13,661 bases of DNA from an uncultured Butyricicoccus sp. (GCA_910584935.1 CAJUDU010000061.1:1-13661), one strand, 5' to 3'. Shown: positions 5,972 through 13,661, counted from the stretch's first letter. Numbers and translations are program-made. The notes: generated from the letters alone by a model not told the origin.

Positions 5972-7152
5972 TGATACGGGTTTGGTTTGCGGCATTTGCC
6001 TTGTCTTTCCAGCTAATCCGCCGCAGGCTTGCCCTGCTGGCGGCAGCGGCACTGCTTGCTGTGTTAGCAGTACACGCCGCTGCGGCGGCGCTGCAAGACA
6101 GCTTCTCGCAAAATAGCCATAGTTTCCAAGGGCTGCGGATTGGCTTATCCGGCGCAGGCGCACAAGCTGCCGCTGATTTGGCGGGGCAAATGGAAGATAT
6201 CCGCAGTTATTGCACATTTGAAGCCATGGAAGAACCCGCTGCGCGGCAAGCCCTCAAAGATGGAACATTATCCGCGGCGGTGATTATCCCAAAAGGTTTT
6301 TTGAGCAGCGTTTATTCAGGCGATAACTTGTCGCCCACTGTCCTTATTGATGACAGCCGTCCGCTGGAAGGCTATTTGGCACGCTGGGCGGGGGAATGCG
6401 CTGTCCGTGTGCTGATGGATGCCCAAACCGGTATCGGGGCAATGCTGGACGCCCATACCGCACAGAAAAAAGCTGGTCTGCACCCGGAAAAATCCAAAAA
6501 GAAAATTACGGCGGAAGTCAATTTATTATACATCCGCCATGCGCTGAGCCGGGCAGATTTGCTGCATCATGAAGAAGTCTGCCCAACCGGCGCACTTGCC
6601 CCCGGTGACCATTACGCATTATCTGCCGCTGCTTATTTCTGTTTGTTATTTGGCGCGGCATTGTTCCCTCTGTTTGATGAGCAGGCACATTATGGCTTTT
6701 TGCAGCGGCTGCAAAGTGCAGGCATTTCCCTTTACCCTGTACGGCTGGCGTCGCTGACATTCTGTATGCTAATTTTGCTCGCTGTCTTTTCCGCCTGCGC
6801 ACCAGGGATGGATAATCTTTCTGGTATTTTTGCCGGGGCATTTTTTGCGGCGGGGCTAACCGGATTATGCGCCGCCCTTTGCCGTCATGCAAATGGCTGC
6901 GCCCTTGCACTTTTTGTGCTTGCAACGGTTTCACTCATCACGGGCGGCGGGCTGCTCCCGCCCGCCTTGCTGCCCGCGCCCTTACGGGCGCTGCTGCCAG
7001 CCAGCCCGGTACGGCTGCTGGCGCTTGCGCTTTGCCCCGCATGGGGCTATGAAGCGCCTGACTATGCCGTGCCTGCCCTGGCAGGCAGCGGGCTTATTTT
7101 ATGGATGGCATCTATTTTTTGGATGTCCCGCCGGTACCGGAAAGGGGAATAA
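5971..7152 (+). CDS. ABC-2 type permease, first subunit
   Basis: A 393-residue membrane protein. One membrane segment near the N terminus (about 18-40) is followed by an outer domain of about 170 residues and then five segments (about 214-235, 257-277, 285-305, 308-328, 366-386). This one-plus-five layout, with an outer domain containing the ALKDGTLSAAVIIPKGF style segment (94-110), fits the ABC-2 type / YhgE-Pip-like permeases. The ATG overlaps the previous TGA by one base (TGATGA), implying coupled translation. Very rich in alanine and leucine, as its neighbour is. It should pair with the next gene and the upstream ATPase. The transported substrate cannot be read from the sequence. Confidence 0.82.
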   Translation: MIRVWFAAFALSFQLIRRRLALLAAAALLAVLAVHAAAAALQDSFSQNSHSFQGLRIGLSGAGAQAAADLAGQMEDIRSYCTFEAMEEPAARQALKDGTLSAAVIIPKGFLSSVYSGDNLSPTVLIDDSRPLEGYLARWAGECAVRVLMDAQTGIGAMLDAHTAQKKAGLHPEKSKKKITAEVNLLYIRHALSRADLLHHEEVCPTGALAPGDHYALSAAAYFCLLFGAALFPLFDEQAHYGFLQRLQSAGISLYPVRLASLTFCMLILLAVFSACAPGMDNLSGIFAGAFFAAGLTGLCAALCRHANGCALALFVLATVSLITGGGLLPPALLPAPLRALLPASPVRLLALALCPAWGYEAPDYAVPALAGSGLILWMASIFWMSRRYRKGE

Positions 7153-7154
7153 AA

Positions 7155-8318
7155 ATGCGTGGCTGTTTGATGCTTGGTTTTTTGCGTTTGCTGCGCCGCC
7201 CTGCCCGTTTAGCCGGCTTATGTTTATTGCCTGCTGTCATTTTTGCGGCAGGTATGCTGCTGCCGCCCCAATCGCTGGATAACCCGCTTCATGCGGGCAT
7301 CTGCCTGCCAGAGAGTTCCTCCGGCGCGGCGGCATTATGGGATACCCTTTGCCAAACCGATCAGGCTTATGTGATATTCCATACGGCAAATGAAACAGAA
7401 ATCACAGAAAATGTTGCCGCTGGTAAATGGGAATGCGGCTTTATCCTGCACCCACAATTTGAAACCCGATACCAGCAGGAGGACTGCGGCTGGCTGGCAA
7501 CAGTAATCACCTCGCGCAGCGGCACATTATCCCCTATTTTGGAAGAAGCGTTTTCCGCGGCATTATATCATATTCGTGCGCCGTGGCTGGCAACCGCTTA
7601 TGCGGCACAAAATAAACTTGCCGACGCAAATGGACTGGCTGTTTTACGGCAGCAAATTGCCGATGGTTTGCCGGAAAACCGGCAAATGGACTTGCTTATA
7701 GAATCCGTCCATGGGCAAACACAAACAGGGGTGCATTTCGGCACGGCAATGGCACGTTCTGTTTGCCAAGGGTTGATTGCAATCTTTTTATTTTTATATG
7801 GGCTGCTTGCCGCCGCTGATTTAAACGCGGCAAGGCAAACCGGATGGTTTGTCCGCATGGCGGCATTTACCGGACAGCCCCGGCTGCTTGCTGGGCTTGC
7901 CGCCGCGCAGTTTATTACAGCAGGGCTTTGCGGCATTGCCGCTTATGGCTTTACCACATATTTTTTTGCCGCAGGCAAGGGATTGATTGCCATTTTGCTG
8001 TATACAGCCATGTTGGCAGGACTGGCATTTGTTTTGGCATGGTTGCCCGGCGCCAGCCAATGGCTGGCAGCTATATTGCCTTTTGCCCCAGCAATCTGTT
8101 TGATATTCTGTCCGGTTTTATTTGACGCGGGGCAATTCTTTGCCCCGGCAGGCGCGCTTTCCGCAGCGCTGCCGCCAACATGGCTTGTGCGTGCTTTTGA
8201 TGGCAGCGACTTGCATGTACTCGCGGCAGCTTGTATAATAATCTATACAATTGCATATGCGTTTGCCGTTGGCAGACGGCAAAACAAGGCAAAACGTTGG
8301 CCGACAAAAGATGTATGA
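7155..8318 (+). CDS. ABC-2 type permease, second subunit
   Basis: A 387-residue membrane protein with the same plan as the preceding gene: one N-terminal membrane segment (about 19-37), an outer domain of about 160 residues, and five more segments (about 202-222, 244-265, 276-297, 300-322, 354-373). The start at 7155 is preferred over the in-frame ATG at 7101 because AAAGGGG precedes it by 7 nt, it lies 2 nt after the previous stop codon, and MRGCLMLGFLRLLRRPARLAG gives a typical inner-side positive start. The two permeases probably form a heterodimer. They are similar in architecture but little similar in residues, so an ancient duplication is possible. Confidence 0.8.
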   Translation: MRGCLMLGFLRLLRRPARLAGLCLLPAVIFAAGMLLPPQSLDNPLHAGICLPESSSGAAALWDTLCQTDQAYVIFHTANETEITENVAAGKWECGFILHPQFETRYQQEDCGWLATVITSRSGTLSPILEEAFSAALYHIRAPWLATAYAAQNKLADANGLAVLRQQIADGLPENRQMDLLIESVHGQTQTGVHFGTAMARSVCQGLIAIFLFLYGLLAAADLNAARQTGWFVRMAAFTGQPRLLAGLAAAQFITAGLCGIAAYGFTTYFFAAGKGLIAILLYTAMLAGLAFVLAWLPGASQWLAAILPFAPAICLIFCPVLFDAGQFFAPAGALSAALPPTWLVRAFDGSDLHVLAAACIIIYTIAYAFAVGRRQNKAKRWPTKDV

Positions 8319-8339
8319 CAGAAAGGAAATCAGTTTATT

Positions 8340-9536
8340 ATGTTTTGTACAAATTGTGGTAAAGAATTGCCGGATGGCACAAAATTCTGTACCAAATGCG
8401 GCGAACCTGTGCGGCAGCCGCCCACAGGTAAAGATGAATTCCCAGATTTAGAAGGGGTAGCTTCTCAAAAACAACAGGAGGCAATCCCCAATTTACCGCC
8501 GCAAGGTTATAATGCCCAAACCCGTATTGCAGATAACATTTCCAGCCCGATACGAGAACAAATTGCTCCGCCGCCACAATATGACGATTTGGATGGCATA
8601 CAGCCAGAACCAAAACAAAAAGGCAATGGCGCGATGATTGCAGTGATTGTTGGAATTATTGTGTTGGCGGCAGTGATTATTTTCGCACTTGTAAAATTTG
8701 TATTTCTTGCCGCCAGGCAAGAGGACAGCTCAAGTCAATCATCATCGATTACAAGCCATGTTGCGGATGAACCCGACGCGGATATAGACAAAGATGATGA
8801 TAACGCAAAAGCGCCAGCAGACGATGCAGAATCTGCCCTTGATTGGAAGGATTATACCGGTGTCTGGCAGGCAGGCGCTTACCTGTTTGAACTAACCATT
8901 GAAGATGGCGAATTAAATGTTACCATGGCAGATGGCAGCAAATCTTATTGGGATTCTACCGATTTGGCAGATGAAAAAGACAGCGCTGATTTTGATTTGG
9001 GCGGCATGGCAGTGCGCATCAAACAGCGCGGCAAAGACAGCCTGCGCATTGCGGTCAATGGTGACCGCTATCAAGCGGAACGTTATTCGGGCAGTATGCC
9101 GGATTACACACCTGCGCCAGCCGCAAAAGCCCCGGCAAGTACGCCTGCCCCTGCACCCAATTCTCCGGCGGCAACAGCGCCCGCAGCCGTAACCGGCACA
9201 GACAGTGGTTATTTATATTATTCCTCGTCCACCGGCACACGCACCGCAAACAGCATGGTGCCTTCTAATAGCGCACTGCATTTCTGGCCGCTTGATAAAT
9301 ATGCAATTTCTACAGCTGACCTTGACCGTTTGACCCGTGAAGAAATTGATATTATCCGCAATGAAGCTTATGCGCGGTATGGCTATATCTTTACTACAGA
9401 TAAATGGAATAATTTCTTTTCTAATTATACCTGGTATGTGCCAGATGCTTCATTTACTGACGCACGGTTCAGCAAACTTGAAAAAACCAATATTGATACC
9501 ATTGTCAATTACGAAAAAGGTAAGGGGTGGCTCTAA
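8340..9536 (+). CDS. Zinc-ribbon membrane protein with C-terminal YARHG domain
   Basis: A 398-residue protein. A zinc ribbon (C3, C6, C17, C20) is followed by a polar linker with glutamine and proline, one membrane segment (about 98-124), a Ser/Asp-rich stretch, a small domain at about 167-250 (DYTGVWQ onward), an Ala/Pro linker (about 255-285) and a YARHG domain (about 313-395, with EEIDIIRNEAYARYGYIF). YARHG domains are known from extracellular parts of bacterial envelope proteins; their function is not settled. The zinc-ribbon head closely matches that of the protein at 4163-5971 (MFCxxCG, KFCxxCGxPV), so the two may act together. AAAGGA lies 12 nt before the start. The stop codon overlaps the amidase start (TAATG). 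Confidence 0.85.
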   Translation: MFCTNCGKELPDGTKFCTKCGEPVRQPPTGKDEFPDLEGVASQKQQEAIPNLPPQGYNAQTRIADNISSPIREQIAPPPQYDDLDGIQPEPKQKGNGAMIAVIVGIIVLAAVIIFALVKFVFLAARQEDSSSQSSSITSHVADEPDADIDKDDDNAKAPADDAESALDWKDYTGVWQAGAYLFELTIEDGELNVTMADGSKSYWDSTDLADEKDSADFDLGGMAVRIKQRGKDSLRIAVNGDRYQAERYSGSMPDYTPAPAAKAPASTPAPAPNSPAATAPAAVTGTDSGYLYYSSSTGTRTANSMVPSNSALHFWPLDKYAISTADLDRLTREEIDIIRNEAYARYGYIFTTDKWNNFFSNYTWYVPDASFTDARFSKLEKTNIDTIVNYEKGKGWL

Positions 9537-10357
9537 TGGAACTGCTTGCACTCCTTTTGGCATTCCTGCTGACTGGCTATACCGCAGATATGCTGCCAGA
9601 TATCCCCGTGGATTTATCCGCAGCGGTATCCGCGCCAGCTATGCCGGAACCTGTGGCACCGGAACAGGTGCAGCCAGACCTGACCCCATCAGCAGACCCA
9701 GAAACTGCTTTGCCAAGCGCCTCTGGCGCTTTGTCAGGCAAAAGCTATTGCATTGACCCAGGGCATGGCATTACCAGCCAGCATAAACAAGAAGCTGTAT
9801 CCCCACTTTCCAGCGAAACCAAACCCGCTTATGTCAGCGGGGCTTCCGGCAAACAAATTACAGAAGAAGCGCTCAACCTGCAAGTTGCATTCAAACTGCG
9901 CGATAAGCTGCAAAGCATGGGCGCAACCGTGATTATGACCCGTGAAACCAATGAAGCATCGGTTTCCAACATTGAGCGGGCACAAATCGCCAATGCGGCA
10001 GGGGTAAATTGCTGTATCCGCATTCATGCGGATGGCGTGGATGACAGCAGTGTCCATGGCGTGTCAGTCCTCATCCCGGCAGGCAGTTTGCTTGGCACCC
10101 CATCTATCGCCGAACCAAGTGCAGCGCTCGGCAAGCTGATGGTTAACGCTGTGGCAGAACAAACCGGCGCGAAAAACCGCGGCACAGTGGAACGGCGGGA
10201 TATGACTGGGTTTAACTGGTCAGAAGTCAATTGTGTGCTGCTTGAAATGGGTTTCCTTTCTAACCCAAATGAAGAAGCCAATATGATAGATCCATCTTAT
10301 CAAGATAAAATTGTAGAAGGGATTGCACAAGCATTGGTGCAATGGCACGCAAATTAA
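9536..10357 (+). CDS. N-acetylmuramoyl-L-alanine amidase (Amidase_3 family)
   Basis: A 273-residue zinc amidase that cuts the bond between N-acetylmuramic acid and L-alanine in peptidoglycan. An N-terminal hydrophobic segment (about 1-17) is a signal peptide or anchor, followed by a proline-rich linker (about 20-66). The catalytic domain shows IDPGHG with zinc ligand H77, E110 before NLQVAFKL, H164 in IRIHADG, and the catalytic glutamate E237 in LLEMGFLSN. No SPOR, SH3 or peptidoglycan-binding repeats are present. The ATG at 9536 overlaps the previous stop and has AAGGGG upstream; a GTG three codons earlier is possible but less likely. In size it resembles CwlD, which acts in spore cortex formation, but the operon context does not prove that role. 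Confidence 0.88.
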   Translation: MELLALLLAFLLTGYTADMLPDIPVDLSAAVSAPAMPEPVAPEQVQPDLTPSADPETALPSASGALSGKSYCIDPGHGITSQHKQEAVSPLSSETKPAYVSGASGKQITEEALNLQVAFKLRDKLQSMGATVIMTRETNEASVSNIERAQIANAAGVNCCIRIHADGVDDSSVHGVSVLIPAGSLLGTPSIAEPSAALGKLMVNAVAEQTGAKNRGTVERRDMTGFNWSEVNCVLLEMGFLSNPNEEANMIDPSYQDKIVEGIAQALVQWHAN

Positions 10358-10402
10358 ATCCCGTTTATTTTTTAGAAAACCGGACGTGGAAGGAGTATTT
10401 TT

Positions 10403-11458
10403 GTGTTTGATAAACTTGATGCGATAATCAACCGGTTTGAAGAATTGGAAGCCCGTTTATCAGCCCCTGATTTGTATGATGACCCTGCATTCGCAGCAAA
10501 ATTACTCCGGGAACGCGGCGATTTGGAACCAATTGCAATGGCATATCAGGCATATCGCTGCGCAATAGACTTGCGCCGACAGGCGGAAGAAATGCTTGCC
10601 GACCCAGAACTGCGGGAACTGGCACAAGAAGAACTTGCTCAGGCGAAACAGGATATCCCGCGGCTGGAAGAAGAACTGAAAATCCTGTTGCTGCCAAAAG
10701 ATTCCAATGATAATAAAAATATCTTAGTGGAAATCCGTGGCGGCGCAGGCGGGGAAGAATCCGCACTATTTGCGCATTCACTTTACCGGATGTATACCAT
10801 GTATGCGGAAAAACGCGGCTGGCAAATGGAACAAATCAGCATCAGCGAAACTGAACTGGGCGGCTGCAAAGAAGTTGTATTCCAAATTTCCGGCGGTGGT
10901 GCTTATTCCCGCCTTAAATTTGAATCCGGCGTCCATCGGGTACAGCGTGTGCCAGAAACCGAAAGCCAAGGCAGAGTGCATACGTCAACGGTTACAGTTG
11001 CCGTGCTGCCGGAAGCGGATGAAGTGGATTTTGAAATCAATCCAACGGATTTGAAAATTGATACCTTCCGTTCGTCCGGCGCAGGCGGACAGCATATCAA
11101 TAAAACAGAATCCGCCATTCGGATTACCCATTTGCCAACCGGTACGGTTGTCGAATGCCAAGATGAACGCAGTCAACATAAAAACAAAGATAAAGCCATG
11201 CGTGTTTTGCGGACACGGCTTTATGAAGCCGAGCTGCAAAAACAAAATGCCGCGATTGCTGCTGACCGGAAAAGTCAAGTCGGTACTGGCGACCGTGCCG
11301 AACGGATACGGACGTATAATTTCCCAGAAAACCGGGTGAGTGACCATCGGATTAAACTGACATTATATAAACTGAACCAGTTTATGGATGGGGATTTGGA
11401 TGAAGTGCTTGACGCACTCATTGCCGCTGATATGGCGGAAAAACTCGCGCAGGTATAA
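10403..11458 (+). CDS. prfA: Peptide chain release factor 1
   Basis: A 351-residue class I release factor that reads UAA and UAG and releases the finished chain on the ribosome. The codon-reading tripeptide is PET (184-186) in VQRVPETESQGR, the RF1 form PxT, which separates it from RF2 (SPF). The universal GGQ motif is at 228-230 in SGAGGQHINKTES, with the required glutamine. The start is GTG, 8 nt after GGAAGGAG. It follows the amidase by 45 nt with no terminator between. The usual partner prmC, which methylates the GGQ glutamine, is not next to it: the following 511 nt hold no recognisable gene. Confidence 0.97.
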   Translation: MFDKLDAIINRFEELEARLSAPDLYDDPAFAAKLLRERGDLEPIAMAYQAYRCAIDLRRQAEEMLADPELRELAQEELAQAKQDIPRLEEELKILLLPKDSNDNKNILVEIRGGAGGEESALFAHSLYRMYTMYAEKRGWQMEQISISETELGGCKEVVFQISGGGAYSRLKFESGVHRVQRVPETESQGRVHTSTVTVAVLPEADEVDFEINPTDLKIDTFRSSGAGGQHINKTESAIRITHLPTGTVVECQDERSQHKNKDKAMRVLRTRLYEAELQKQNAAIAADRKSQVGTGDRAERIRTYNFPENRVSDHRIKLTLYKLNQFMDGDLDEVLDALIAADMAEKLAQV

Positions 11459-11583
11459 GCAAAATTGCAGCATGGATATTTCGGTTTTTTTCCGGGAGGG
11501 GGAAGTCCTGCCCTTACAAATGTAATTTCAGTCTGTGTGCATAGATAAAAAAGGATTTTCTCCGTATGAACGGCGAAGCGGAA

Positions 11584-11633
11584 GGGGGGCGGCGGCGCTT
11601 GGCTGGTAGAAAGGCCTGGCGCCGCCGCCCCCC
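11584..11633. repeat. GC-rich 15 bp inverted repeat, candidate dispersed element
   Basis: GGGGGGCGGCGGCGC (11584-11598) and its exact complement (11619-11633) flank a 20 nt loop. No U-run follows on either side, so it is not a standard terminator. The base composition is far above that of the neighbouring genes and the flanks (about 11560-11740) read like a mobile palindromic intergenic repeat. Copy number in the genome cannot be seen from here. Confidence 0.6.
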
Positions 11634-11889
11634 TCCAGCCCTGACCAGAAAACCCCCATTCGCAGACACCATGGTAACGGCTTACGGCGTGAAGTGCTTC
11701 ATGCCATGCAACGATGCAAACAAAAAACCGAACAACTGACCACCTTTCACCCATATGATAAATGCAACATTATCACATTTTTCAAACACCCTGTACCAAA
11801 ATCCTTTTACACGTATTGCCAGTGAGGCTGACGCCAAAGGGGAAAGGGAATCATGGGGTTTCTTTTTTGCCCGGTTGATGGGCAATATC

Positions 11890-11919
11890 TTGACAGGAGG
11901 GGGTTTCGTGTGTTAATAT
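11890..11919 (+). promoter_or_regulatory. Promoter of hisZ-hisG
   Basis: A consensus TTGACA (11890-11895) is followed after 18 bp by TAATAT (11914-11919), four of six matches; shifting by one gives TTAATA at 17 bp. Transcription would start near 11925, about 45 nt before the start codon. The -10 box overlaps a palindrome, so a repressor could block it. Confidence 0.6.
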
Positions 11920-11938
11920 TTTAGCACGATAAAATATT
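11915..11938. promoter_or_regulatory. Operator-like 9-6-9 palindrome over the his promoter
   Basis: AATATTTTA (11915-11923) and TAAAATATT (11930-11938) are perfect inverted repeats around GCACGA. The palindrome covers the -10 box and the expected start site, the usual place for a repressor operator. As RNA the stem would be only A-U pairs, followed by UUGAUUUUUUU, so a weak attenuator is the alternative. No regulator gene is in the window. Confidence 0.5.
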
Positions 11939-11969
11939 TTGATTTTTTTAGAGGAGTTATCGTTTACTT

Positions 11970-13598
11970 ATGAACAAATATCACATTTCTACCCCCGAAG
12001 GAACACGGGATTTATTATTTTCTTCCTGCCGTACCCTGCGTAAAACAGAAAACGCAATTCGTGAAACACTGGAACAAAAAGGTTTTAGCGAAATCATTAC
12101 CCCTGCCGTCGAATATTATGATGTATTTGCTCAGGCTGGACCTTCCCTTGACCAAGATACCATGCTGAAAATTATCGATAAATCGGGAAGGATTTGTGTT
12201 GCGCGCCCAGATAATACCACGCCGATTGCTCGTATTGCGGCAACTCGCCTAGATGACGCCGCTTTACCCGTGCGCCTGTATTACAGCCAAAAAGTATTCC
12301 GTTCAGTATCTGGCGACCATGGACATAAAGGTGAATTTTTACAGGTCGGTGCCGAACTCATCGGCTCAGATGGCTTACAAGCCGATGTGGATATTTTATC
12401 CGCTGCATTTGAAGCACTCAAAAACGCGGGCGCTACTGGTTTCCGTGTGGAAATCGGTCATGCCGAAATCTATAAAGCTTTAATTGAAACCCTTGGTGTG
12501 GATGATATGACTGCTGAAACCATCCGCCGTTTGATTGAAAATAAATCCTTTGCCGCTTTAGGCGATATCTTAGCGCCTTATTCTGCCAAACCCGAAGCAA
12601 AAGCTTTATATGCGATGCCGCAACTATTTGGCGGCATTGAAGTGCTCGACGAAGTTGAAATGCTGACTGGGAATGTGCGTGTGTTAGGCGCTGTCGCCTA
12701 TCTGCGCCGCTTATATGCGGCGCTGGACAGCGCAGGCTTTGGCGGCGCTGTTATGCTGGATTTAGGGCTTGTCCATGAAATGGACTACTATACCGGTATC
12801 ATCTTCCGAGGCTATATTGGCGGCGCTGGCGGCGCGATTCTTGCTGGCGGGCGTTATAACGCCCTTTGCGCTAAATTTGGGCGTGATTTGCCCGCTGGTG
12901 GCTTTGGTATTGATGTTGAAAGCATGGCGGAAAACCTCTCCGACCAGCAAACCCCTGCCCAAACCCGCGATTCTGTACGCATTGCTTTAACCAAAGGCAG
13001 GCTGGAAAAGAAAACCCTTGCGCTGCTCAAATCTTCCGGCTATGATATCTCTGAACTGGAAGCCGGTTCGCGTAAACTTATCTTTACCCTGCCAGATACC
13101 AATATTGAAATTGTCCTTGCCAAAGCTGCTGATGTAATCACATATGTCGAACATGGCGTTTGTGATATGGGTGTTGTCGGCAAAGATACCATCATGGAAA
13201 AGGGTGGTTCCTTCTATGAAATGGTAGATCTTGGCTTTGGCAAATGCCGCTTTGCCCTCGCCACCAAAAAAGGGAAAGAAGTCTACAGCGGTTATAAAAC
13301 CCCTGTCATTGCCACCAAATATCCCGCTGTTACCCGCAATTTCTTTGCCCGCCGCAATATGGATGTTGAAACCATTAAAATCGAAGGTTCTGTCGAACTT
13401 GCCCCACTGCTTGACCTTGCCGATGCCATTGTGGATATTGTGGAAACTGGCTCCACTTTACGTGAAAATGGACTGGAAGTCATTGAAGATGTTGCGCCGG
13501 TATCCGCTCGTGTCATTGTCAATCTGGCAAGCGCCAAAATGAAAAAAGCCGCGATTGAAAAAGTCATTGCGGATTTAGAAGCTGGTTTGGAAAAATAA
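11970..13598 (+). CDS. hisZG: HisZ-HisG fusion: ATP phosphoribosyltransferase, regulatory plus catalytic parts
   Basis: A single 542-residue frame with two full enzymes' worth of sequence. Residues 1-320 are HisZ, a histidyl-tRNA-synthetase-like protein that does not charge tRNA: TPEGTRD at the start, motif-2-like YYSQKVFR (104-111), GEFLQVGAELIG (121-132), and MDYYTGIIFRGY plus AGGRYN (271-297). Residues 336-542 are short-form HisG: VRIALTKGRLEKKT, GVCDMGVVGKD (396-406), and the PRPP-binding DAIVDIVETGSTLRENGL (485-502). HisG joins ATP and PRPP in the first step of histidine synthesis; the short form needs HisZ for activity and feedback control. Normally these are separate neighbouring genes. 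The joint (about 321-335, DQQTPAQTRD) is a short polar linker. AGAGGAG lies 13 nt before the start. Sixty-three nt follow before the window ends, with an ATG at 13657 that may begin the next gene. Confidence 0.92.
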   Translation: MNKYHISTPEGTRDLLFSSCRTLRKTENAIRETLEQKGFSEIITPAVEYYDVFAQAGPSLDQDTMLKIIDKSGRICVARPDNTTPIARIAATRLDDAALPVRLYYSQKVFRSVSGDHGHKGEFLQVGAELIGSDGLQADVDILSAAFEALKNAGATGFRVEIGHAEIYKALIETLGVDDMTAETIRRLIENKSFAALGDILAPYSAKPEAKALYAMPQLFGGIEVLDEVEMLTGNVRVLGAVAYLRRLYAALDSAGFGGAVMLDLGLVHEMDYYTGIIFRGYIGGAGGAILAGGRYNALCAKFGRDLPAGGFGIDVESMAENLSDQQTPAQTRDSVRIALTKGRLEKKTLALLKSSGYDISELEAGSRKLIFTLPDTNIEIVLAKAADVITYVEHGVCDMGVVGKDTIMEKGGSFYEMVDLGFGKCRFALATKKGKEVYSGYKTPVIATKYPAVTRNFFARRNMDVETIKIEGSVELAPLLDLADAIVDIVETGSTLRENGLEVIEDVAPVSARVIVNLASAKMKKAAIEKVIADLEAGLEK

Positions 13599-13661
13599 TC
13601 AGCCATATAGAAAGACCAACTATCAAAAATCAAGGGGGTAAAAGAGAAAAAACAGAATGGA

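Larger units (their letters stand above)
11459..11969. other. Gene-free interval of 511 nt with a GC-rich hairpin and the his promoter
   Basis: No credible coding region was found. The stretch holds a 15 bp GC-rich hairpin (11584-11633), a short palindrome around 11689-11705 (TGAAGTGCTTCA), a small stem TTGCCC/GGGCAA (11867-11885), and then the promoter and palindrome ahead of hisZ-hisG. No T-box antiterminator sequence (AGGGTGG...) is present. No strong U-run terminator follows prfA. Several frames are open across the middle part on both strands, as expected for a structured repeat. Confidence 0.6.

Noticed and set aside
7101..7154. Earlier start for the second permease
   Set aside because: The 18 extra codons overlap the end of the first permease, lack a ribosome binding site and would put a charged stretch before the natural signal-like start.
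9527..9535. GTG start three codons earlier for the amidase
   Set aside because: The ATG at 9536 has the better spacing to AAGGGG and forms the typical TAATG overlap; the difference is minor and cannot be excluded.
11566..11739. 57-codon + strand ORF (begins MNGEAEGGRRR)
   Set aside because: No ribosome binding site, and its arginine- and proline-rich sequence is just the translation of the GC palindrome.
11275..11754. 159-codon - strand ORF
   Set aside because: Half of it is antisense to prfA and the rest is the translated palindrome; no start signal.
11682..11885. 67-codon - strand ORF in the prfA-hisZ gap
   Set aside because: TTG start, no ribosome binding site, no known domain, and it overlaps the repeat-like element. 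It may still be a remnant, so the interval is flagged as a possible repeat.
11742..11969. T-box riboswitch ahead of hisZ-hisG
   Set aside because: I looked for the conserved AGGGTGG-type antiterminator sequence and a strong terminator before the start codon and found neither.

Overview
The window looks like chromosomal DNA from a spore-forming Bacillota bacterium, most likely class Clostridia. The signs are a SpoIID gene, strong GGAGG-type ribosome binding sites, sigma-A style TTGACA/TATAAT promoters, a short-form HisG with its HisZ partner, zinc-ribbon/YARHG membrane proteins, and a holin-like small toxin of the Firmicute type. Taxonomy below class is not resolved. No tRNA, rRNA, CRISPR array, transposase or phage gene was seen.

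Layout. (1) 1-550 has no large gene but is dense with signals: a bidirectional terminator, an array of five TTGACA-like hexamers, a near-perfect + strand promoter driving a predicted ~85 nt RNA that ends in a terminator hairpin, and on the opposite strand a 29-codon membrane-peptide gene whose ribosome binding site lies in a hairpin. Together these look like a type I toxin-antitoxin locus. (2) 607-2086 is a monocistronic citrate synthase on the - strand with its own promoter and terminator. (3) 2139-3149 is spoIID on the + strand, divergent from citrate synthase. (4) 3150-3477 is an intergenic stretch with a nested inverted repeat, a doubtful 33-codon ORF and a good promoter. (5) 3478-11458 is a tightly packed + strand operon: ABC ATPase, zinc-ribbon single-pass membrane protein with a large outer domain, two ABC-2 type permeases, a zinc-ribbon/YARHG membrane protein, an N-acetylmuramoyl-L-alanine amidase, then prfA (release factor 1). 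(6) 11459-11969 is a 511 nt gap with a 15 bp GC-rich hairpin that resembles a dispersed repeat, followed by a promoter with an overlapping palindrome. (7) 11970-13598 is one reading frame fusing HisZ and HisG, the regulatory and catalytic parts of the first enzyme of histidine synthesis.

How the genes may work together. The ATPase and two permeases can form one ABC transporter or membrane complex. The two zinc-ribbon proteins share a four-cysteine cytoplasmic head, a single membrane segment and an outer domain, so they are plausible partners or sensors at the cell envelope. The amidase, translationally coupled to the second of them, would act on peptidoglycan. That the whole set is an envelope or export system is inferred from gene order; the substrate is unknown. 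The most unusual items are the toxin-antitoxin-like locus with its mimicked leader sequences, the ABC/zinc-ribbon/YARHG/amidase operon, and the HisZ-HisG fusion.
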